From Vicia villosa (taxonomy: Eukaryota; Streptophyta; Magnoliopsida; Fabales; Fabaceae), in assembly GCF_029867415.1 (NCBI RefSeq), contig NW_026705190.1:558001-622000 (forward strand): a stretch of DNA of 64,000 bases, in the 5' to 3' direction. This document shows, piece after piece, positions 57,025-64,000 of this stretch. The translations under genes were made by a program, and so were the position numbers. The notes beneath the pieces were generated by a model that made no database searches, was not told the origin of the DNA, and saw nothing but the letters and a program-made list of their open reading frames with translations. Numbering within the stretch: position 1 is the first letter of the stretch; each line of letters begins with the position of its first letter.

Positions 57025-57035
57025 TGGCGACTCTG
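57025..57035 (+). other. PBS-like duplicate in U5 of element F
   Basis: TGGCGACTCTG inside the LTR, identical to the first 11 bases of the true PBS 115 bases downstream. Confidence 0.8.
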
Positions 57036-57139
57036 TGAATTTTCAAAATGCGAAAGCATTAAGCGATAAAAAGAGTCAGTTCACGTATCTCTACAGAACA
57101 GAGGTATGGCCCGGGATAAAAAACGGAGGTCCACAGAAC

Positions 57140-57157
57140 TGGCGACTCTGCTGGGGA
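57140..57157 (+). other. Primer binding site of element F
   Basis: TGGCGACTCTGCTGGGGA, four bases after the LTR end. Confidence 0.92.
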
Positions 57158-57814
57158 GATACTTTCAAAAAAACGAAATGTTTTCAAAAGGGGTTACCTT
57201 AAGAGAATAGATCACTTCGATGTTTTCAATTGATTGACTTGATTGCTCTATTTTTCAAAGGTTTGTTTGGGTATCTTGCTTGTGTGAAAGATTCTAACCC
57301 GAATCTCGAGATACCTTAAGTATATGACAATAGACCAAGGAAACTGTACGGCATGTACCGATACGGTTGATCTGGTAGTCATCGTTAGTGTGATGCTTTG
57401 GTTTATACTGATGTCCCTTGAAAACGATCAAGGAGTATATTAGGCTTCCGAAATGTCATTAAACACTAATTTGTCTTAGAACCTTTTTAGTTGAACTTGA
57501 CTTGTGGCCTATTAAGTGGCTAGCTTTGAAATTGATCGAAGTTAGTTATCCTCGAGGAATATTTTGATCGGCCGCTCGAGCGCCGTATTGAGATGTTACT
57601 TCCAAGGATCATAGAACCCGAATACTATTCTAGGACAGGTTTTAACCAACTCAACTTCAGTGGGGAGGGTATCACCTATCAGCTCCATGCAAGCCTTTAA
57701 ACCTAAGGCTATTGTTTGATTTGTTTTTGTGTGCCACATGTTTGCATCATAAGCATATCATTTTTGCACCAAACACTTCAAGGATCAAAGAGTTTACCTT
57801 TGTTTTTGCAGGTA
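57158..57814 (+). other. 5' leader of element F
   Basis: Non-coding. It ends in TTTGTTTTTGCAG (AG at 57810-57811), acceptor-like, four bases (57812-57814 then ATG) before ORF1. Confidence 0.7.
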
Positions 57815-59158
57815 ATGGCTCCCGCCACCAAAGATTACATCCGAATCAACATCTCAACGGTACCATCTGAACTAAAAGACTTAGTGTCAGAATTCCCCAG
57901 GAATGTTCAATTCACTGAAAGGCATGGTCACCTACTCCATTTGGTTACCTCAAAATTTGAAGAAGACATGATACGGGTCCTGTTCCAGTTCTTTGATCCT
58001 GAACATCATTGCTTTACCTTTCCTGATTACCAGTTGGTACCCACTTTGGAAGAATTCTCTGAACTAATTGGATTGCCTGTTCGAAATCGATTACCTTTCA
58101 CTGGTTTAGAAAGGATTCCAAAACCTGAAGTCATTGCTGCTGCTTTACATCTGCAGAAATCAGAAATCGAGTCCAATTGGGAAACAAAGAGTGGAGTTAA
58201 GGGTTTGCTTGCCAAGTTCTTGTTGGAAAAGGCTCGACTACTGCTAGAAAACAAAAGTTATCCAGCTTTTGAGGAAGTTATGGCACTTTTGATCTATGGG
58301 TTGGTTTTATTCCCTAATCCCGACCAGTTCATAAGTGTACACATCATCAACCCTTTCCTAATCCGTAACCTGGTACCAACCTTGCTGGGAGACATTCTAC
58401 ATTCTCTACACACTCGTACCATGAAGAAACGAGGAACTCTCATGTGCTGTATACCACTACTGGCTAGGTGGTTTACATTTCATCTTCCCCGATCAGTGTT
58501 GAGAAATGAACAAAGAATGCAATGGTCTCGCAGGATTATGTCTTTGTCTCATTCAGATATCCGGTGGAACAACTTCTTTCAAAGAGACATTACTATCATT
58601 GATCATTGTGGAGAGTACCCTAATGTGCCACTCCTTGGCATCAAAGGAGGCATCACTTACAATCCCTCTTTAGCTCTACGCCAATTCGGATATGCAAGGA
58701 GCAACGGTCCTCATGACATGATTATCCGTGGCATTGTGTTTGATTACGAGAATGATTCTCATAGACACCGACGAAGGTTCATACATGCATGGGGCAGTGT
58801 CTATAGAATAGAAAGCAAAACTCTGGGGCAATGGAATTCTATCCCTATGGAACCTTACCTCAGATGGGTCCGCACTCATGCTCAGAAACTCCTTATGCCA
58901 TATCCTGCTGTTCTACCTGTGACTATTGAACCAGAGGTCGAAGGATATGAACCTCAAGTTATTCTACACCCGAACATACCAACTGACCTAGAAGAGTTGC
59001 AAAAATCTTGGGTTCAACTCAAAGAGGAAAGAGACACCTTCAAATCATACTGTCAAGACTATGAGAGAAGGATATTGGAGCTCACCGGACAGCTTCAAGA
59101 AGAACAGCATATCAACACATTCCTGGGGGCAAAGAGAAAGCGTCCACGGGAGACCTGA
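57815..59158 (+). CDS. Element F ORF1, plant-mobile-domain-like protein
   Basis: 447 codons from ATG 57815 (MAPATKDYIR). An in-frame upstream Met at 57716 would add 33 residues across an acceptor-like tract and is less likely. Signature order is CFTFPDYQLVPTLEEFSEL, ALLIYGLVLFPNPDQF, NLVPTLLGDILHSLHTR and GTLMCCIPLLARWF, then WVRTHAQKLLMPYP and a C-terminal coiled coil (EELQKSWVQLKEERDTF, YERRILELTGQLQEE) ending in KRKRPRET, a possible nuclear localisation signal. Intact. It is homologous in layout to ORF1 of A and C but clearly diverged. Function unknown. Confidence 0.88.
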   Translation: MAPATKDYIRINISTVPSELKDLVSEFPRNVQFTERHGHLLHLVTSKFEEDMIRVLFQFFDPEHHCFTFPDYQLVPTLEEFSELIGLPVRNRLPFTGLERIPKPEVIAAALHLQKSEIESNWETKSGVKGLLAKFLLEKARLLLENKSYPAFEEVMALLIYGLVLFPNPDQFISVHIINPFLIRNLVPTLLGDILHSLHTRTMKKRGTLMCCIPLLARWFTFHLPRSVLRNEQRMQWSRRIMSLSHSDIRWNNFFQRDITIIDHCGEYPNVPLLGIKGGITYNPSLALRQFGYARSNGPHDMIIRGIVFDYENDSHRHRRRFIHAWGSVYRIESKTLGQWNSIPMEPYLRWVRTHAQKLLMPYPAVLPVTIEPEVEGYEPQVILHPNIPTDLEELQKSWVQLKEERDTFKSYCQDYERRILELTGQLQEEQHINTFLGAKRKRPRET

Positions 59159-59468
59159 AGGATCATTTATTTTATTTCTGTCTTGTAAGCCCAAATGAGG
59201 CAAAGAAAAAAAAGAAGCAAAAAAAAAGAGAAATAAATTGATTAACTAACGTTTGTTTCTTCTTTAACAAATCTAAACTCTAAGATCCTTGAAACATTGC
59301 ACACACATTTCACTTCATGCATTGCATATACATTTCATACATTGCATTCATATACATTGCACATACATTTCATACATTGCATACACATGGCATCCAGTCA
59401 TACACATTGCATAACAGGTTCACATGACGGATTTCTCATCTCCTCGCTGTTTATTTCAGTCAGAAGAG
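59159..59468 (+). other. Spacer between ORF1 and gag, element F
   Basis: A purine run (AAAAAAGAAGC type, 59205-59235), then a CATTGCATA(CATTTCATA)-type short repeat at 59290-59410, then TCCTCGCTGTTTATTTCAG (AG at 59458-59459), acceptor-like, ten bases before the gag ATG. Confidence 0.7.
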
Positions 59469-62400
59469 ATGGAATCCGAGACAAGCATCAAGAATCTCGA
59501 AGCACAAAATGCCCAAGTTCAAGTGGCAATTCTGGAACTGGCAAAGGGGCAACAAGAACTGAAAGCCCTGATAATCAAGAAGAAAAAGAAGCCCAAAGGA
59601 TCTGTAGGCTTGAGTCACCTGAAAAGGAAGATCAAAATCCCAGTCAAAAAGTTCAAAAAGCCACCGATCCCTGAAACAGTCGGTGATGATGAACAAGAAG
59701 ACAATCAAAGCAACCAGGGTTCTGCTAAACCCTCTCTCTCTTCAAATGAAGAAAATGATCATTCTGGGGACGAACCGGATAATGAAAAATACCAACAGCT
59801 GGAAGACCGTATGAAAGCTATGGAGATACAAAAAATACCTGGCTTAGATTTCAATGATCTAGGGCTCATCTCGGATGTTGTTATCCCTCCAAAATTCAAA
59901 GTTCCTGTCTTTGCAAAATATGATGGAGTTTCTTGCCCGAAACTACATCTGAGATCCTATGTAAGGAAGATACAACCTCATACAACGGATAACAAGTTGT
60001 GGATTCACTTCTTCCAAGAAAGTCTGTCGGGTACACAACTCGAGTGGTACTACCAGCTGGAAAATACCAAGGTTCATACTTGGGAAGAATTAGCCGCTGC
60101 TTTTTACAAACAGTACCAATACAATGCTGATCTTGCACCAACCCGTACTCAACTAAGGGGCATGTCTATGGGACCAAAAGAAAGTTTCAAAGGATATGCA
60201 CAAAAGTGGAGAGATATGGCTGGAAGAGTTCAACCACCCTTATCTGATCGCGAACTAGTTGACATGTTCATGGGCACTTTAACTGGCCCTTTCTATAGCC
60301 ATTTGCTGGGAAGCTCATCATCAGGTTTCACTGACCTGATACTGACCGGAGAACGTGTCGAAAGTGGCATTCAAAATGGAAAAATTCAAATAGGTTCCTC
60401 CTCTGGTACTACGAAAAGGCCCATCAGCGGGAGAAATGAGGTCAATGCAACACAAATTCAGAAAAGTCGCAAAAGTGAGCAGCATCAATCTGTAGGGGCA
60501 GTTCTGATCTCCGCATCTGCACCTCAAAAAGATCAACAGCCAAAATATACGCATCGACCAGATGCACCAAGAAGAAATTTCACCAGAATCAACATGCCAA
60601 TCTCTCAGGCATTGCAGCACTTGCTAAAAGCAGATCTGATCACATTAAAAGGTCCTCCAAAGAATGTCAACACTTCCTCTCCAAATTATCGCCCTGATGC
60701 GACATGTGCCGATCACTCAAACTGTCCAGGACATGACGCAGATCACTGCTGGGCCCTGAAAAATAAAATACAAGATATGATAGATGCTGGGGAAATTGAG
60801 TTCGATCCTCCAGAAACTCCAAATGTCATCACTGCACCTATGCCAAAGCATGACAAAACTGTTAACGCTATCCTGGACACTGTTTACATCTATGATGTGA
60901 ACAAATTATCAACTCCACTCTGCGAATTCAAAGGAAAGCTAATCCGAGCTGGTTACTTCCCAGGATGTGACCCCGACTGCTTCTACTGCTCCTGTCTGCC
61001 CAATGGTTGTGAAAATCTGAGGATGGGAATTCAAAAATGGATGGATCGCCATATCATTATGTTTGAGAGGCTCCCTTCTATGGACGTGCTGTGCGAAGTC
61101 TTTACAAACGGGATGAGAATAGAGGATGCCTCAGTGATATCCAGCTTACCATTCAAAATCTCTGCCAAGGCTCCATTCAAAATTTCTGCTACACTCAAAG
61201 TGGCATCAGTAGTCATTGCTAGTCCAACTCCATTTCCATACTCCTCAGACAAAGCTGTCCCATGGGGATACGACAGTAATGTTTACGTTCATGGAGTTAA
61301 GCAGAGTACCTCGACTGAAGAGACCGCAAAGATAACTACTCCAACTGTGGGTAATATTGTGGGTACCAGCAAGATCACGAGAAGTGGAAGAATCTTTTCA
61401 CCAGAAATTTCTCCAAATGTTGCTGCTGGTCCAGTCCGAGTCCCAGTTCCTAATCAAGATAACAACGCTCGAGGCAAAGAGCCACAAGTTGAACAAGTTC
61501 AAACCCCGGTGGAGATCACTGCTGAGGATCCATCAAAGCAAGAAATGGAGGAAATATTGAAAATCATCTGCAAGAGTGATTACAATATTGTTGAGCAACT
61601 GGGGCACACCGCTTCAAAAATCTCAATGCTATCTCTGCTAAAATATTCAGAAGCTCATGCCAAAGCTCTGATGAAGTTCCTTAAAGCTGCGCATGTGCCT
61701 CAAGAGATCTCAGTCGACCAATTTGAGAATTGTGTTGCCAATCTAACCGTGAGCAATGGTCTCGGTTTCTCTGATGTGGATCTAACCCCTGCTGGGAAAA
61801 ATCACAACAAAGCCTTACATATCTCCATTGAATGTAATGGCACCACTCTATCTCATGTGCTAGTAGATAACGGTTCTTCTTTGAACGTGTTACCGAAAAC
61901 AGTACTAGAAAAGCTTGACTTCGAAGGAATTGTGTTACAACCAAGTGATGTTGTGGTAAGAGCCTTTGACGGGTCAACCAGAACGGTATACGGAAAAGTG
62001 AATCTCCCAATCAGAGTGGGTTCTCAAATCTTCGATTCTATCTTTTACGTAATGGAAATTCACCCAGCCTACTCCTGTTTACTTGGACGTCCTTGGATAC
62101 ATGGGGCAAACGCTGTAACTTCTACTCTGCATCAGAAGTTAAAATATCCAGTAAAAGGAAAGATTGTCACAGTCTATGGCGAAGAGGAATATGTGGTTAG
62201 TCACCTAAGCAATTCCAAATATGTCGAGTTGGAGGACGAATTCATCGAAACTCCATGCCAATCATTTGAGGTGGTCTCCCCAGATGTCTCTACCACCAAG
62301 CATATTCCTGCTACTCCAACTACAACTATGGCTTCTCTCAAAGATGCCAAAGCCATGATTGAACAGGGTGATTGCACAGTATGGGGACAGCTTCCCGATA

Positions 62401-62804
62401 TACCCTACAAGTCTGACAAGCTAGGCCTGGGCTATGATAGTGAAAATCAAAAGAATGATCAAAGTCCTCGTTCTGAAGGATTGATGTCACACTTCGTCAG
62501 CCAAGAAGTAAACGCTATTGAAGATGAAGGAGTGTTCTTGAACCATATCATTCAGCCATATCCAGATGAGATTCCACCCATTTCCATGGGAATGTGGGAT
62601 GTTGTGGGAGAACCAAATGGCGGGTATAATTATCAGTATACCACACCTCAGAATTCTTATATTGCTTTGGAAGACATTACCCCGACTGGATGGGGTGATC
62701 AAATTGGAAATGACGAAAGTTTCACAAGTCCTGTCACTGAGCAATATCAAAATCCACCCAAAGAAGTATGGGACACGCCAGCGGCAAATATGACTATATG
62801 GTGA
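59469..62804 (+). pseudogene. Element F gag-pro (frameshifted at its end)
   Basis: Start chosen at MESETSIKNLEAQ (59469) after the acceptor-like tract. It has a coiled coil, a Lys-rich patch (KKKKKPKG), and the gag domain (KLHLRSYVRKIQP...LWIHFFQESLSGTQLEWYYQL). A zinc-knuckle-like CADHSNCPGHDADHC (about 60703-60747) is followed by a single Cys module CDPDCFYCSC...GC (about 60964-61011), TRSGRIF, and protease DNGSS (about 61866) with LLGRPWIH. The tail has IALEDITPTGW. The frame ends at 62804 because of an indel near 62775-62790; the homologous continuation lies in another frame (62768-63235). Confidence 0.9.
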
Positions 62805-63235
62805 AATATTCCGCTCCTCCAAGCTCACAAATTGCTATGAAGGACATTGTCCCAACTGGATGGGATGAACATTACGATGACAATTTCGCTCTTGAAGAAG
62901 CCAGGGAAATACCAAATAACGAGGGTTGCTTTCTATCAGCATACACTCCTCATCAGGATGCACAAGTCTCTATTCAAAACATCATCCCGACTGCATGGGA
63001 CGGCCTTATCGAGCATCTCGCTCAGCCAACAGAGATATCTCAGCCTGGGCTCTCGTATCCCGCAGAGTATATCCCTTATCCCGAAGGATCACCGGCTTAT
63101 TTTCCCACTAATGAAATCAATGCTGTGGAAGATGAAGAAGACAACTGCAACTGGAACAGCTGGATACTCCCTGCTCACAACAATGGATTGAACAACTGGA
63201 AAGCTGAGGATGTGATCTCCTTTGACCAGGAGTAA
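62768..63235 (+). pseudogene. Element F gag-pro tail after frameshift
   Basis: Continues the gag-pro tail in the other frame: KYDYMVKYSAP, then two copies of an I-x(3)-DI/NI-(V/I)-P-T-(G/A)-W motif (about 62826-62864 and 62962-62999) and an acidic end. The stop TAA at 63233-63235 overlaps the intron donor, as in element A. The segment has no enzyme motif. Its start Met is accidental. Confidence 0.82.
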
Positions 63236-63491
63236 ATGCCATTTCCTGTTTTCTTTGTGTATATTGTGCAAAGATAAAAATGGTTCCTGAACAATCGAAC
63301 CATGAGCTTGAAACCCGTGTGCCTTAGCACACCGGTCCTTCTATAAGGGCTTATCATATCATGATCATGTGCATTCAATAAAATCATGGGACGCTTGCAT
63401 ATTTAAATTTTATGATCCTTTTTCCTTCTTTCTTCGCTTTCAAATAGCTATGTTTTTTTTCTTCACACACACTCACATAACTAACATGCAG
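63232..63491 (+). other. Predicted Ogre-type intron, element F
   Basis: Donor GTAAAT at 63232, acceptor CTAACATGCAG ending 63491, with the upstream pyrimidine stretch TTTTTTTTCTTC and a CTAAC branch-like motif. 260 bp. Joining exon bases 63230-63231 with 63492 keeps frame into pol. Confidence 0.82.
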
Positions 63492-64000
63492 ATTCACATA
63501 CACTCTGGATCCAGTCAACAACGATTCTGCTATTGCCCGTCATGACTTTGAAAGTCCGATCTACCAAACTGAGGACGAAAGTGAGGAAGATTGTGAAGTG
63601 CCAAGAGAACTTGCAAGGCTGCTAGAACAAGAAAACAAGGCCATACAGCCTCACGAGGAGCCAATTGAGGTCATCAACTTGGGCAGCAACGAAGAAAAGA
63701 AAGAAGTCAAAATAGGGGCTGATTTAGAACACAGCGTCAAGCAAAGACTGATTCAAATGCTGCGAGACTACGTCGAGATATTCGCCTGGTCCTATGAAGA
63801 TATGCCAGGCCTTGACACGGACATTGTAGTTCATCACCTACCAATCAAAGAAGGTAGCACTCCGGTCAAACAGAAACTACGAAGGAGTAGGCCTGATATG
63901 TCAAAAAAGATCAAAGACGAGGTTGAAAAACAGTTCAATGCCGGATTCCTAAAAGTTGTAAGTTATCCTCCTTGGATAGCTAACATCGTCCCTGTACCTA
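63492..64000 (+). CDS. Element F pol, N-terminal linker and start of RT (cut by window end)
   Basis: Open frame from the splice acceptor: FTYTLDPVNNDSAIARHDF, an acidic segment (TEDESEEDCEV), ARLLEQENKAIQPHEEP, NLGSNEEKKEVKIGA, then RT landmarks IFAWSYEDMPGLDTDIV, KQKLRR, KKIKDEVEKQFNAGFL and WIANIVPVP. No stop appears within the visible 169 codons. The YxDD active site, RNase H and integrase lie beyond the window. Confidence 0.9.

Larger units (their letters stand above)
52352..57135 (+). repeat. 5' LTR of element F
   Basis: 4784 bp from TGTTATACCCC to GGTCCACA. It shares blocks with the LTR of C (AACTTTGACTGG, GGTTTCCAAAAAGT, TGCTAACACCTTCCCT). The first 1.4 kb contains a separate TATA box and microprotein ORF not aligned with C. 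The canonical TATA is at 54750 and a PBS-like duplicate at 57025. Confidence 0.88.
52352..64000 (+). mobile_element. Element F: Ogre/Tat-type retrotransposon, 5' two-thirds
   Basis: Plus strand: LTR 52352-57135, PBS 57140-57157, ORF1, gag-pro (one frameshift), phase-preserving intron, and pol running off the window in RT. The LTR start TGTTATACCCCAAAATTTGCC resembles that of C, but the proteins are diverged from A and C, so this is a different Tat subfamily. Confidence 0.92.

Overview
This window is nuclear DNA of a large plant genome and consists almost entirely of nested LTR retrotransposons. No intact host gene is visible. Three giant Ty3/gypsy elements of the Tat/Ogre type are present. 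Each has a multi-kilobase LTR, an extra ORF upstream of gag, an 18-base PBS TGGCGACTCTGCTGGGGA and a PPT ending GGGGCA(T/G)C. A SIRE/Maximus-like copia LTR, Athila-like and Tekay-like relics accompany them. This mix suggests a legume, most likely tribe Fabeae (pea, vetch, lentil relatives). The assignment is inference from element types, not from a host gene.

Layout. Element A (minus strand, about 1-29579): its 3' LTR is at the left (about 760 bases lie outside the window) and its 5' LTR is at 23881-29579. Internal order on the minus strand is PBS, ORF1 (23115-21628), gag-pro (21380-17133), intron, pol (16808-13343: RT, two RNase H domains, integrase), a tandem-repeat tract, then the PPT. Its 3' LTR is split by Element B (605-5932, TSD CAAGG), a 5.3 kb coding-free element with the same PBS and PPT signals. 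A itself sits in the 5' leader of Element C (plus strand, 29580-44055), a broken Ogre-type copy. C keeps ORF1 and part of gag, then a truncated minus-strand copia element D (33241-35547), a tandem-repeat tail and a 3' LTR (36245-44055). That LTR is split by Element E (38685-43374, TSD AGGGG), an Athila-like non-autonomous element with one gag-like ORF.

44056-52351 is a graveyard: a Tekay-type chromovirus relic (44056-46052), a FAR1/FRS-type pseudogene with its apparent 5' region (46475-47340), an AT-rich repeat block, fragments of a further Tat-type LTR, a decayed copia pol (50850-51647) and a Tekay-like LTR fragment. Element F (plus, from 52352 past the window end) is the third Ogre-type copy: LTR 52352-57135, ORF1, gag-pro with one frameshift, intron 63232-63491, and the start of RT.

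How the parts work together. In these elements gag-pro and pol are separated by an intron whose donor overlaps the gag-pro stop codon, so unspliced RNA would give Gag-Pro and spliced RNA Gag-Pro-Pol. This is known for Ogre and is supported here by matching reading phases in A and F. ORF1 resembles the plant mobile domain and its role is unknown. All three autonomous-type copies carry breaks, although the two A LTRs remain nearly identical.

Most interesting items: a TATA-driven 55-residue two-helix membrane microprotein ORF inside the LTR of F; ORF1; a second PBS-like copy in U5 of C, F and B; pol III-like A/B boxes downstream of the LTR TATA; splice-acceptor-like tracts before each ORF; and short protein repeats ending in PTGW between protease and RT.
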